A stretch of 14,497 bases of DNA from JANNAV01 sp031384695 (GCA_031384695.1 JANNAV010000173.1:1-14497), one strand, 5' to 3'; positions 1-7,304 are shown, numbered from the stretch's first letter. Numbers and translations: made by a program. The notes: generated by a model from the letters alone, not told the origin.

Positions 1-122
1 AAGCCCTCCGAAACGCCGGAAAACCCGCCAAAGTCGCCATCACCGCCCTGATGCGAAAACTCATCGAACTGGCAAACACACTGGTCAAAGCCGATCGACT
101 TGGGCAGCCAAAAGGGGCTTGA
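1..122 (+). CDS. IS110-family transposase, C-terminal end only (partial)
   Basis: The reading frame that opens at base 3 runs for 39 codons to a TGA at 120-122 and begins outside the window. Visible residues include AGKPAKVAITALMRKLIELA and then NTLVKADR. This matches the conserved tail of IS110/IS116/IS902-type transposases, where a GKP(A/K)KVA segment is followed by MRKL and a hydrophobic stretch at the extreme C-terminus of the Transposase_20 domain. Family knowledge: these are DEDD/serine transposases that act with a structured bridge RNA and usually make few or no terminal inverted repeats. The usual Trp after the final basic residue (DRPW or similar) is Gly here. The catalytic residues lie upstream, so I cannot tell whether the element is active. 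Confidence 0.78.
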   Translation, partial: ALRNAGKPAKVAITALMRKLIELANTLVKADRLGQPKGA

Positions 123-136
123 TCAAGACGGATACT
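1..136 (+). mobile_element. Right end of an IS110-family insertion sequence (partial)
   Basis: The transposase stop is at 122 and the convergent transporter stop codon is at 137-139, so the right non-coding end of the element can be at most about 14-17 bases. The exact boundary cannot be set from one end, because IS110 elements often lack clear inverted repeats. A right end this short leaves no room for a downstream bridge RNA, as in the IS1111 subgroup. It suggests the IS110 subgroup, whose bridge RNA lies upstream of the transposase, outside this window. That subgroup assignment is inference. Confidence 0.6.
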
Positions 137-1321
137 CTAAACTGCCACCCTGCGGCCCAGCAACCAAGCCCCAAGCCCAAAGCCCGTCACCGCCATGGCT
201 AGACAAGCGCAGTAAACCACCCCCGGCCCGCCCCAGCCCAACATCGCCGCCCCGAGGCTTGGCGCGGCGGCCGAGGCCAGTATCGGCGATATCGCCACCA
301 CCCCCGAGATGGTGCCAAACCCCCGCCGCCCCAACCGCTCGGCAATCAGCATCGGGCGCAGTACCGACAACAATCCCGCCCCCGCCCCTTGCAAGGCGGC
401 AAAGCCAAAGATCAACAGCGGTGCCGCTCCCGCCAGCCACAGCAAAACGCCACCACAAACCACCGCACCCAGCGAATAAAGCGTCGCCCGCCCGTTGCTG
501 ATCCGCGCCTCGTTCCAGAGCAGCACCAGCCGTCCGAACACCTGCGACGGCCCGATCGAGGCCGCAGCAAAGGTCGCCATACCATGGCTTGCGCCCCTGT
601 CTTCAAACAACAGCAATACATAGGTCAGCAAGATGCCGTGATTCAGCCAGATCAGACCGAACACCAGCGCAATCACCCAGAACTCCGCCCGGCGCATCGC
701 ATCGCGCAGCGCTCCCGGTGCCTCGGGCACACGCACCTCGCCCGCCCGCTCCTGCCGCCGCAACTGGCGCACCGCCAGCACATTCACCGGCACAGCGCCG
801 ACCATGATCATTGCCGCAAACGCCAGCAATGCCCCCTGCCCGCCAAACATCCGGCCCAGAACATCGCCCAACGGAAAGGCCAACGTACCCGCAAACCCCG
901 CCACCACCGTCACTTTGGTGATGGCTTGCCGAGCATTGCTCCCCAAGCGCCGGGTCAGAAAGGCAAAGCAGGTTTCATACAGACATCCCGCCTGCGCCAC
1001 CCCAATCACCGCCCAAAGCGCCACCCATTGCCACGGCTGCTGCGCCATCCCCAGCCCGGCCACGGCCAGCGCCGCCAGCACCGGCAACCCCATCAGCATC
1101 TCGCCGCCAAAGCCAAAATCCACCAACCGCCCGGTGAACGGTGTCAACACCGCCATCACAAGAAAGGCCACCGTCGGCCCAAGGGCCAGTTCGGCCACGC
1201 TCCACCCTGTCGCCGCCTGCAAATCGGGCAACAGGGCTGGAAAAGCATAATAAACCCCGGCGTAGGTCAGGGTCTGGCCCAGCGCCAGCAACCAGACGGC
1301 ATCCGGTGCTGCGCGCGTCAC
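137..1321 (-). CDS. MFS transporter, 12-TM type, substrate unknown
   Basis: This encodes a 394-residue, very hydrophobic protein with about twelve membrane segments, the normal size for a Major Facilitator Superfamily permease. An MFS motif-A-like loop follows the second helix (TGRLVDFGFGG, around residues 63-73). A hydrophilic central loop rich in Arg and Glu (around residues 188-208) separates the two six-helix halves. The GTG start at 1321 overlaps the stop of the upstream peptidase gene as GTGA (1318-1321), implying translational coupling, and no strong independent ribosome-binding site is visible. The stop at 137-139 lies about 15 bases from the IS110 transposase stop, so the last few codons could have been altered by insertion, although the protein looks complete. 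The substrate cannot be predicted; the distant monocarboxylate/oxalate-type MFS group is one possibility. Confidence 0.85.
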   Translation of the reverse strand: MTRAAPDAVWLLALGQTLTYAGVYYAFPALLPDLQAATGWSVAELALGPTVAFLVMAVLTPFTGRLVDFGFGGEMLMGLPVLAALAVAGLGMAQQPWQWVALWAVIGVAQAGCLYETCFAFLTRRLGSNARQAITKVTVVAGFAGTLAFPLGDVLGRMFGGQGALLAFAAMIMVGAVPVNVLAVRQLRRQERAGEVRVPEAPGALRDAMRRAEFWVIALVFGLIWLNHGILLTYVLLLFEDRGASHGMATFAAASIGPSQVFGRLVLLWNEARISNGRATLYSLGAVVCGGVLLWLAGAAPLLIFGFAALQGAGAGLLSVLRPMLIAERLGRRGFGTISGVVAISPILASAAAPSLGAAMLGWGGPGVVYCACLAMAVTGFGLGAWLLGRRVAV

Positions 1322-2802
1322 AACCGGTAAAGTGCCTGAAATTTCGCCTCCAGATAGTCCAGCAGCGGCCCCTCATGCGGTGCAAATCCGCAAGCGTGTT
1401 CAATGGTGTCGCGCGGCAGACGCAAGCCGCCATGGCGCTGCAAATTCTCACGCAGCCACCCCGTGGCCCTTGAGGTATCGCCCCCGGCGAGCGCCACCGC
1501 CAGCCCCGGCACGTCCGCGCGCAATGCCTGATCCAGGCAGCCGGCATAGACATTGCCCAAGGTGTAGGTCGGGAAATAGCCGAACAGCCCAACCGACCAA
1601 TGCACGTCTTGCAACATGCCATTGGCAGGCCGGTCTACCGTCACGCCGAAATCGGCGGCAAAACGGTCGTTCCAGGCGGCTTCCAGATCGCCCACCAGCA
1701 AGTCGCCGCGCACCAGCGCCCGCTCCAGATCGAACCGCATCATGATATGCAGGTTGTAATGCACCTCGTCCGCATCGGTGCGGATAAAGCCCGAATGCAC
1801 CCGGTTCACCGCCGCGTAAAACGCATCTGCATCCGGCACGCCGAAATCGTTGAACCGCGCCCGCATCTGGCCGTACATCCAGCCGGTAAACGCCCGCCCG
1901 CGCCCGATCTGGTTCTCGTAAATCCGGCTTTGGCTTTCATGCACCCCCATCGAAACACCCGCCCCCAAAGGCGAAAGCCCGTAGGCCGGATCAATGTTCA
2001 ACTCATAGCTAGAATGGCCAACCTCGTGGATTGTCGAGTAAAAACAGTTGAGTGGCTCGGCCTCTACCACCCGTGTGGTGATCCGGCTGTCGTTGCCGCC
2101 ACCTGACGAGAACGGATGCACCGCCAGATCCATCCGGCCCCGCGCCCAGTCATAGCCAAAGGCGGTGCCCAGATCATGCGCCATCGCCAGTTGCGCCTCC
2201 TTTGGGAAATGCCCCGCCAGACCATGCGGTTGAAACGCAGCCCCCAGCACCGCCGAACGCAACGCCACCAATCGCGGCCGCATCCGCCCGAACATGGCCG
2301 AAATACTGGCCGCCGTAGCGCCCGGCTCGTAATCATCAATCAGCGCATCGTACAAATCGCCACCTTGGGCCAGGCAGGCGGCCTCTTGCCGCTTCAGATC
2401 AATCACCCGCGCCAATGTCGGCAAAAACGCCGCCACATCATCCGCCGCCCGCGCGCTGGCCCAGACCCCTTGCGCCGTCGATGTCACTCGCGCCAACTCT
2501 TCGGCCAAAGCGCCCGGCACCTTGATCATCCGCGCGTAAGACCTTGCAATCTGGCGCAGCTGCGCACGCTCCATGTCATCCACAGGTGCCACCGCTTCCA
2601 ACCAATCACCGATGCGCGGATCGGTGCGGCGGGCGTGCAACACCGCCTCCATCGCCGCCATCTCTTCGCCGCGCTGCTCAGATGCACCACGTGGCATCAT
2701 GGTTTCCTGATCCCAGCCCAGCCGCCCCGCGACCATGCCCAGCGCCTCTGTCTGGCGCTGATAGGCCATCAAATCGCGGTACGCCGTGTCGTTCGCGCTC
2801 AT
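1318..2802 (-). CDS. Carboxypeptidase Taq, peptidase family M32 metallocarboxypeptidase
   Basis: This encodes a 494-residue cytoplasmic metallocarboxypeptidase that removes C-terminal residues with broad specificity, and its length fits the family (about 490-510). The zinc-binding HEVGH is at residues 259-263 and the second family motif HESQSR starts at residue 288, its Glu being the expected third zinc ligand. Other family signatures are WDQETMMP near residue 30, NDSRITTR near 237, the IRTDADEVHYNLHI block at 340-353, and GYFPTYTLGN near 408-417. There is no signal peptide. The chosen ATG at 2802 gives a family-like N-terminus, has an AGAGGGA ribosome-binding site 5-6 bases upstream, and overlaps the ctaA stop as ATGA. 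A longer in-frame opening to 3033 lies inside ctaA and is not needed. Confidence 0.93.
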   Translation of the reverse strand: MSANDTAYRDLMAYQRQTEALGMVAGRLGWDQETMMPRGASEQRGEEMAAMEAVLHARRTDPRIGDWLEAVAPVDDMERAQLRQIARSYARMIKVPGALAEELARVTSTAQGVWASARAADDVAAFLPTLARVIDLKRQEAACLAQGGDLYDALIDDYEPGATAASISAMFGRMRPRLVALRSAVLGAAFQPHGLAGHFPKEAQLAMAHDLGTAFGYDWARGRMDLAVHPFSSGGGNDSRITTRVVEAEPLNCFYSTIHEVGHSSYELNIDPAYGLSPLGAGVSMGVHESQSRIYENQIGRGRAFTGWMYGQMRARFNDFGVPDADAFYAAVNRVHSGFIRTDADEVHYNLHIMMRFDLERALVRGDLLVGDLEAAWNDRFAADFGVTVDRPANGMLQDVHWSVGLFGYFPTYTLGNVYAGCLDQALRADVPGLAVALAGGDTSRATGWLRENLQRHGGLRLPRDTIEHACGFAPHEGPLLDYLEAKFQALYRL

Positions 2803-3953
2803 GCCGTTCCCTCTCGGATAGACCCAACAATCGGATAAGCAGCCAGGTGTCGCGCCCGGATGATCAACACCCACAGCACCACAGCACCGATCTGATGCGT
2901 GATCGCCACATGCACCGCCGCGGCCGAAACTGCCGTCGCAATGCCGATGGTCATCTGCACCAGCAGCATTGCCATCACCATATGGAACGCCAGCCTTACT
3001 GTGCCATGCACCGAACGGCGCCCGCGCAGCCATACCACCACCCCAAAGGCTAACAACCCATAGCCCGACATCCGGTGAATGAATTGCACAAGCCCTGCAT
3101 TCTCAAAGAACGCCGCCCAAACCGGCCTGCCCGGCACATAAAACGCATCCGCCGGAAAAAACTGCCCGTTCATCAAAGGCCATGTTGGAAAGCCGCGCCC
3201 CGCGTCAATCCCCGCCACCAAAGCGCCAAGTACAACCTGCAAGAACGCAAAGTGCATCAGCCCGGTAGAGAGCCCGTACAACTTGCGCTCACCCACCCGC
3301 CGCGCCACCAACAGCGCGGTTTCAGACCGTGAAAGCTGCAGCACATACCAGGTGATCACCCCCAGAATGACAAAGGCCAGCCCCAGATGGGTGGCCAGCC
3401 GATAAGACGCCACATCCACCGCCGCGCCCGAAAGCCCAGATGAGACCATCCACCAGCCAATCACCCCCTGCGCCCCGATCATCGCGCCCACAGCAAAAAG
3501 CCGCCGCACCCAGCCCACCGGAATCTGCCGCGCCACAAGGAACCCGAAAAAGCCCAAGGCCCAGACCAGACCGATCACCCGACCAAGCTGCCGGTGCCCC
3601 CACTCCCACCAGTAAATACTTTTGAAGGCGTCAAGGCTCATCCCCTTGTTCACCAACAGATATTCCGGGCTCGCCTGATATCTGGCAAACTCGGCAGCCC
3701 AGGCCGCCGCGTTCATCGGTGGCAAAGCCCCGGCGATTGGCTTCCACTCGGTGATAGACAGCCCCGAATCCGTCAACCGCGTCAGCCCGCCCACCGCGAT
3801 CATCACCGCGACCAGCAAGAACAGGCCCATCAGCCACGCCCTGATCCCCCGCCGCGCACCTTTGGAACGCCCGTCGATCAACCCGCCCACCGGCGCTACC
3901 GAAGGCACCGCCCCCTCAGCCACCTCTTCGAAAATACTGCGCTTGCCCGCCAT
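2799..3953 (-). CDS. ctaA: Heme A synthase (COX15/CtaA family)
   Basis: This encodes a 384-residue integral membrane enzyme that oxidises the C8 methyl of heme O to the formyl of heme A, the cofactor of aa3-type cytochrome c oxidases. About eight membrane helices form two four-helix halves. The expected heme-ligand histidines are visible as WEWGHRQLGR (His120), YRLATHLG (His189), FIHRMSGY (His293) and AITHQIGA (His353). A conserved Glu sits in ITEWKPI (Glu69). The length and the absence of a Cys pair in the first periplasmic loop fit the alphaproteobacterial/mitochondrial type rather than the Bacillus type. The ATG at 3953 is preceded by GGGAGAG at suitable spacing. It is first gene of a coupled run with the M32 peptidase and MFS genes, neither of which has an obvious link to heme A. 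Confidence 0.95.
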   Translation of the reverse strand: MAGKRSIFEEVAEGAVPSVAPVGGLIDGRSKGARRGIRAWLMGLFLLVAVMIAVGGLTRLTDSGLSITEWKPIAGALPPMNAAAWAAEFARYQASPEYLLVNKGMSLDAFKSIYWWEWGHRQLGRVIGLVWALGFFGFLVARQIPVGWVRRLFAVGAMIGAQGVIGWWMVSSGLSGAAVDVASYRLATHLGLAFVILGVITWYVLQLSRSETALLVARRVGERKLYGLSTGLMHFAFLQVVLGALVAGIDAGRGFPTWPLMNGQFFPADAFYVPGRPVWAAFFENAGLVQFIHRMSGYGLLAFGVVVWLRGRRSVHGTVRLAFHMVMAMLLVQMTIGIATAVSAAAVHVAITHQIGAVVLWVLIIRARHLAAYPIVGSIREGTA

Positions 3954-3977
3954 TCCGCTCTCCCGAACCTCGGATGA

Positions 3978-4006
3978 ACCCTAGGCCCGCCCCGCAGCCG
4001 CTTCAA
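3978..4006 (-). promoter_or_regulatory. Possible sigma70-type promoter for ctaA operon
   Basis: On the minus strand, TTGAAG (4006-4001) and TAGGGT (3983-3978) are separated by exactly 17 bases, about 25 bases ahead of the ctaA ATG. The -10 match is weak (3 of 6) in very GC-rich sequence, so this is tentative. No strong terminator for the upstream trmJ gene is visible in the 81-base gap, and read-through from trmJ is also possible. Confidence 0.3.
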
Positions 4007-4034
4007 GGCCCTGCGCCCGCCATGGCCCTGCGGC

Positions 4035-4772
4035 CTATTCGTCCTGACGCTTCAGCCGGTAAGCAATCTGGCGCAACATGCCATGGAATGTTTGCACCTC
4101 GGCCCGCGTGAGGCCAAGGCGCGACCACATGTTGCGCAGGTTCAGCTTCATTCCCTGCACCTTGCTTTCCGGATAAAAGAACCCCGCATCGCCCAACCGC
4201 GCCTCAAAGTGATCGCCCAGCTTTTCCACTTCCACCGCCGTTGCGAACTCCGTCCGCCCCATCGCCATCACTTCCGGCACGATCACCTCGGTCTGCCGCC
4301 GCCACTCATACCCCGTCAGCAGCACGCATTGCCCCAGATTGAGCGAGGCGAACTCGGGGTTCACCGGCACCATGATGATGGCATTGGCAAGTGCGACATC
4401 CTCGTTTTCCAAACCCGCCCGCTCAGGGCCAAACAGCACACCCACCCGCTTGCCCTCCGCCGACAAAGCCCGCGCGTGTTCCATCGCCCGTTCCGGCGTC
4501 ATGATCGGCTTGGTCAACTCGCGGCCCCGCGCGGTGGTGGCAAATACATAGTCGCAATCACCGATCGCCGCCTGCACATCGTCGCAGATCGTCGCCACGT
4601 CCAGCACCCGCCCTGCTCCGCTCGCCATCGCATTAGCCTTGGGGTTGGGCCAGCCATCGCGCGGCGCCACAATCCGCATCCGCTCCAGCCCGAAATTAAG
4701 CATCGCCCGCGCCGCAGCGCCGATGTTCTCACCCATCTGCGGGCGCACAAGGATGAAAACCGGCGGGATCAT
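4035..4772 (-). CDS. trmJ: TrmJ-like RNA 2'-O-methyltransferase (SPOUT/TrmH family)
   Basis: This encodes a 245-residue SPOUT-class S-adenosylmethionine-dependent methyltransferase. The TrmJ group 2'-O-methylates position 32 of some tRNAs. Knot-forming motifs are visible in order: VRPQMGENIGAAARAM near residues 9-24, LFGPERAGLEN at 113-123 and NLGQCVLL at 145-152. A basic helical C-terminal extension follows (residues 175-245), as in TrmJ. The PERAGL and NLGQ motifs bind AdoMet in the deep trefoil knot. The start MIPPVFILVRP at 4772 matches the family N-terminus, but no good ribosome-binding site precedes it (see the findings for a short upstream ORF ending in an ATGA overlap). The family call is firm; the exact substrate (TrmJ versus another TrmH-family target) is inferred. 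Confidence 0.88.
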   Translation of the reverse strand: MIPPVFILVRPQMGENIGAAARAMLNFGLERMRIVAPRDGWPNPKANAMASGAGRVLDVATICDDVQAAIGDCDYVFATTARGRELTKPIMTPERAMEHARALSAEGKRVGVLFGPERAGLENEDVALANAIIMVPVNPEFASLNLGQCVLLTGYEWRRQTEVIVPEVMAMGRTEFATAVEVEKLGDHFEARLGDAGFFYPESKVQGMKLNLRNMWSRLGLTRAEVQTFHGMLRQIAYRLKRQDE

Positions 4773-4922
4773 GCGGTGACTTTCTGGCAAAGGCTGCCGC
4801 CTGATACGCCAGCCTGCACCCGCTCGCAAGCAAACCCGCCCCGCGTGCAAAATCCGTGCACCACATAGCCAAAGCCGCCAACATAGGCTAAGCCACCCCA
4901 ACCCTTTTGCAGGACCGATGCC

Positions 4923-5543
4923 ATGGCCGACCAAGACCGTCCCCAGATCACCCTGATCACCCCCGCCGCCTTTGATCTGGAAACCTTCCCCGACCAGCTT
5001 GCCACCGTGCTTGATACGGTGGAAATCGCCTGCCTGCGCCTGTCGCTGGCCAGCCGCGATCATGATACCATCGCCCGCGCCGCCGACGCCTGCCGTGTGG
5101 TGGCCCATGCCCGCGATGTGGCCATCGTGATCGAAAACCACCTGCTGCTGGTCGAGCCGCACGGGCTTGACGGAGTGCATCTGCTGGACGGCGCACGCAA
5201 CCTGCGCAGCGCCCGCAAGGATCTTGGCGCCGACGCCATCATCGGCGCCTATTGCGGCCACACCCGCCATGACGGCATCACCGCCGCCGAAGCGGGTGCC
5301 GACTACGTCGCCTTTGGCCCGGTTGGCCAGACCACGCTCAACGATGGCACTATCGCCGATCACGGGCTGTTCGCGTGGTGGTCCGAGATGATCGAAGTGC
5401 CGGTGATCGCCGAGGGCGCGCTCACCGCCGAACTGGTGGCGCAATTTGGCCCGGTGACCGATTTCTTCGGCATTGGTCCCGAGATCTGGGTCGCAGCCGA
5501 CCCCGCCGCCGCCCTGCGCCGCCTGATCGCCCCGCTGGGCTGA
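4923..5543 (+). CDS. ThiE/TenI-like protein, putative thiamine phosphate synthase
   Basis: This encodes a 206-residue TIM-barrel protein of the thiamine monophosphate synthase/TenI superfamily. Recognisable pieces are LDGVHLLDGAR near residues 82-92 (canonical ThiE has GVHLGQxD), the IGAYCGHTRHDGITAAEAGA segment at 107-126, GADYVAFGPV at 125-134 (canonical GADYVGxGPV) and IAEGAL near 162. Several active-site motifs are altered: the NDR segment reads ENH and the GQxD segment reads LDGA. It may therefore not be a true phosphate synthase coupling HMP-PP with thiazole phosphate. No thiamine genes are adjacent and no TPP riboswitch is evident upstream. The ATG at 4923 has AGGA at 4911-4914, 8 bases upstream. 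It diverges from trmJ and converges on olsA with a 5-base gap. Confidence 0.8.
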   Translation: MADQDRPQITLITPAAFDLETFPDQLATVLDTVEIACLRLSLASRDHDTIARAADACRVVAHARDVAIVIENHLLLVEPHGLDGVHLLDGARNLRSARKDLGADAIIGAYCGHTRHDGITAAEAGADYVAFGPVGQTTLNDGTIADHGLFAWWSEMIEVPVIAEGALTAELVAQFGPVTDFFGIGPEIWVAADPAAALRRLIAPLG

Positions 5544-5548
5544 TCCTG

Positions 5549-6382
5549 TCAGACCTTTGGGTCTGCGGTCGCCATGGGATGCGCCGCACGGATCACCGTC
5601 TCGCAATAAAGCGCCAGCGCCTTGCGGTCGGCAAAGGCATCCACCGCCACTTCTGGGTGAAAGATCACCTCCACCCCACCTTGCCGCCGCGCGGCCAGCG
5701 TCATGATCAGATGCGGCGCGAACGCCATCTCGCCCCACCAGCCATAAAACCGCGCATCTGCCCCTTCGGGCGGCCGGTATACCACTGTCACCGGCTGTAT
5801 CCGCATGATCTGGTCAAGCCCATGGGTATAGAACGCGGCAAACAGCGTCGATTTGAACGGCAGCACCCGCAACGCATCGGTTGAGGTGCCTTCAGGGAAA
5901 AACAACAGCCGGTGGCCCGCGCGCAACCGGTCTTCAAACAGTTGTTGCTGCACCTTGGCTTCGCTGCCCTTTCGCGCCACAAAAACGGTTCCTGTGGCCC
6001 GCGCCAACCAACCGATCCCGGCCCAGACCTCCACCTCGGATTTCGCCACAAAGTAAATGCGCTGCACCGCGTTCAGCGCAAAGATATCCAACCAAGAGGC
6101 ATGGTTGGCGACCACCGCTCCGCGCCCCTGCATCGGCGTGCCGCGCGTGGTAAGCCGCATCCCGATAACCGGCAATGCCATCCGGCAAACGAACTGCGTG
6201 ATATAGGGCGTCACAGGCCGCGCCTGCCCGCAAAGCGGCCGTTCGAACACCCGCACCAGCAGCAGTACGGCCAGACCACCATAGGTCAGCGCGCCAAACA
6301 CACCGCCCCGCACCAGAACCCGCAACCAGCCTGCGGGGCCGATCCGGGGCCGTGGCATCTCGCTCTGCTGCCAGTCGCTCAT
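5549..6382 (-). CDS. olsA: Lyso-ornithine lipid O-acyltransferase (PlsC-type)
   Basis: This encodes a 277-residue membrane-associated acyltransferase of the PlsC/LPLAT family. The catalytic HX4D motif is NHASWLD (His94, Asp99) and the acceptor-phosphate-type motif is FFPEGTS (161-167). A hydrophobic anchor lies at residues 26-43. Alone it could be read as a lysophosphatidate acyltransferase. The directly upstream olsB-type gene, overlapping it as ATGA (6379-6382), makes the OlsA role likely: transfer of an acyl chain from acyl-ACP to the 3-hydroxyl of lyso-ornithine lipid at the inner face of the cytoplasmic membrane. In Rhodobacter relatives OlsA can also act on lysophosphatidate. It ends 5 bases from the convergent ThiE-like gene. 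Confidence 0.9.
   Translation of the reverse strand: MSDWQQSEMPRPRIGPAGWLRVLVRGGVFGALTYGGLAVLLLVRVFERPLCGQARPVTPYITQFVCRMALPVIGMRLTTRGTPMQGRGAVVANHASWLDIFALNAVQRIYFVAKSEVEVWAGIGWLARATGTVFVARKGSEAKVQQQLFEDRLRAGHRLLFFPEGTSTDALRVLPFKSTLFAAFYTHGLDQIMRIQPVTVVYRPPEGADARFYGWWGEMAFAPHLIMTLAARRQGGVEVIFHPEVAVDAFADRKALALYCETVIRAAHPMATADPKV
5550..5565. terminator. Short perfect inverted repeat at the thiE-like/olsA convergence
   Basis: CAGACC-TTTG-GGTCTG is a perfect 6-bp stem with a 4-base loop. It sits 7 bases past the stop of the plus-strand ThiE-like gene and inside the last codons of the opposing olsA. Neither strand has a T-tract after it, so it is at best a weak bidirectional terminator or 3' end stabiliser. 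Confidence 0.25.
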
Positions 6383-7161
6383 CCGCGCGCCTTCTTGCGG
6401 GTGTAGAAATCGCGGTGCCTCTCACTCATCCGGCCGGTGTCCATGATCAGACAAACATCGGTGGTGTTGAACGCCCGGTCGACCCACGCCCCCTCGCCCA
6501 CAAAACCGCCCAGCCGCAGATAGGCCTTGATCAGTGCCGGCGTGCCCGCCATTGCCGCCCGCCGGTCCAACATCCCGGGGGCCACAAGGTTCATCGTCTG
6601 GCGGCTCTCGGGCCGTGCCTGTACCCGCAAGGCTTCGGGGGCAAGATGATGGTGATGCAGGTATGACAGCGGTTGCACCAGCGCCGCGATATCGGTGCCA
6701 TGAAACGAGGCCGCCCCAAACACCACCTCGATGCCGTGCCTCAGCACATAGTCCGCAAGGCCGTTCCACAAATGATACATCGCCGTGCCACCTCGGTAGT
6801 CGCGGTGCACACAAGACCGCCCCAGTTCCAGCAACCGCCGCCCGGATGCGATCAGCGGCGCCAGATCATACTCCCCCGCCGAGTAAAACCGCCCCGATTG
6901 CGCCAGCCTGTCCGAAGGCAACAGCCGGTAAACCCCCACCACATCTTGCAGCGCCAAAGGGTCACGCCGCCCGTCAATCAACAGCAAATGATCAAACCAA
7001 GGGTCAAAGGCGTCAATCTCCAACCGCGCATCATGGTCCACCATCGGGCCGTCGCCCCCCAGTTCGGCCACAAAAATCTCATAGCGCAGCCGCTGCGCCG
7101 CTCGCAGATCACGCGCATCCCGCGCAAGGCGCAAAGTGAATTCGGCGTCATCGGCGATCAT
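6379..7161 (-). CDS. olsB: L-ornithine N(alpha)-acyltransferase (ornithine lipid synthesis)
   Basis: This encodes a 260-residue GNAT-fold acyltransferase of the OlsB/hemolysin-like group, which transfers a 3-hydroxyacyl chain from ACP to the alpha-amino group of ornithine. Visible family features are LRAAQRLRYEIFVAELG near residues 19-35, the DHLLLID strand near 57, VGVYRLLP at 75-82, the core block LELGRSCVHRDYRGG at 111-125 and the pair VVFGAASFHGTD at 146-157. The ATG at 7161 is preferred because family members begin a few residues before the FTLRLA segment. An in-frame ATG at 7269 would add 36 residues with no family look. Neither start has a strong ribosome-binding site. The gene leads the olsB-olsA operon; ornithine lipids replace phospholipids in many bacteria under phosphate limitation, but no clear pho box is visible. 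Confidence 0.9.
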   Translation of the reverse strand: MIADDAEFTLRLARDARDLRAAQRLRYEIFVAELGGDGPMVDHDARLEIDAFDPWFDHLLLIDGRRDPLALQDVVGVYRLLPSDRLAQSGRFYSAGEYDLAPLIASGRRLLELGRSCVHRDYRGGTAMYHLWNGLADYVLRHGIEVVFGAASFHGTDIAALVQPLSYLHHHHLAPEALRVQARPESRQTMNLVAPGMLDRRAAMAGTPALIKAYLRLGGFVGEGAWVDRAFNTTDVCLIMDTGRMSERHRDFYTRKKARG

Positions 7162-7195
7162 GCGCGGCGGGGCTTTCCAAATTGCAGGCCTGCGT

Positions 7196-7224
7196 GTCTT
7201 AGGGGCTGCCTCAAACCATTGCAA
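7196..7224 (-). promoter_or_regulatory. Possible promoter for olsBA
   Basis: On the minus strand TTGCAA (7224-7219) and TAAGAC (7201-7196) are 17 bases apart. This would start the transcript about 30 bases before the olsB ATG at 7161, and so would agree with that start rather than 7269. The matches to consensus are moderate, so this is only a candidate. Confidence 0.3.
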
Positions 7225-7277
7225 CCGCGATACCCCAAGGGCTGCCGCCCGCCACAGCCCGACAAACATCGGTTGAA

Positions 7278-7294
7278 TTTACGACTTCTTAACC
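7278..7294. promoter_or_regulatory. CtrA-box-like sequence upstream of olsB
   Basis: The plus strand reads TTTA-N7-TTAACC here. The established CtrA site in alphaproteobacteria is TTAA-N7-TTAA(C), so this differs at one of eight half-site bases. It lies about 55 bases upstream of the olsB promoter candidate and just downstream of the DUF3553 stop. A single degenerate match in an AT-richer patch could be chance. Confidence 0.25.
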
Positions 7295-7304
7295 AGATAC
7301 TGGC

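Noticed and set aside
389..1330. Plus-strand ORF of 313 codons opposite the MFS transporter
   Set aside because: His/Arg/Gln-rich shadow frame of a clear membrane-protein gene.
1600..2838. Plus-strand ORFs opposite the M32 peptidase
   Set aside because: Antisense frames with His/Arg-rich composition and no ribosome-binding site or domain; the opposite strand holds a catalytic HEVGH enzyme.
4773..4922. TPP riboswitch upstream of the ThiE-like gene
   Set aside because: No THI-box-like conserved sequence (CUGAGA and its partner) is visible in the gap, and the untranslated space is short.
4773..5738. Long minus-strand extension of the trmJ frame through the ThiE-like gene
   Set aside because: The N-terminal extension does not resemble any TrmJ and lies opposite a real gene; the start MIPPVF at 4772 fits the family.
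7162..7269. N-terminal extension of olsB from the ATG at 7269
   Set aside because: The extra 36 residues do not fit the OlsB family N-terminus, and a promoter candidate lies inside them; the possibility is kept in the olsB entry.
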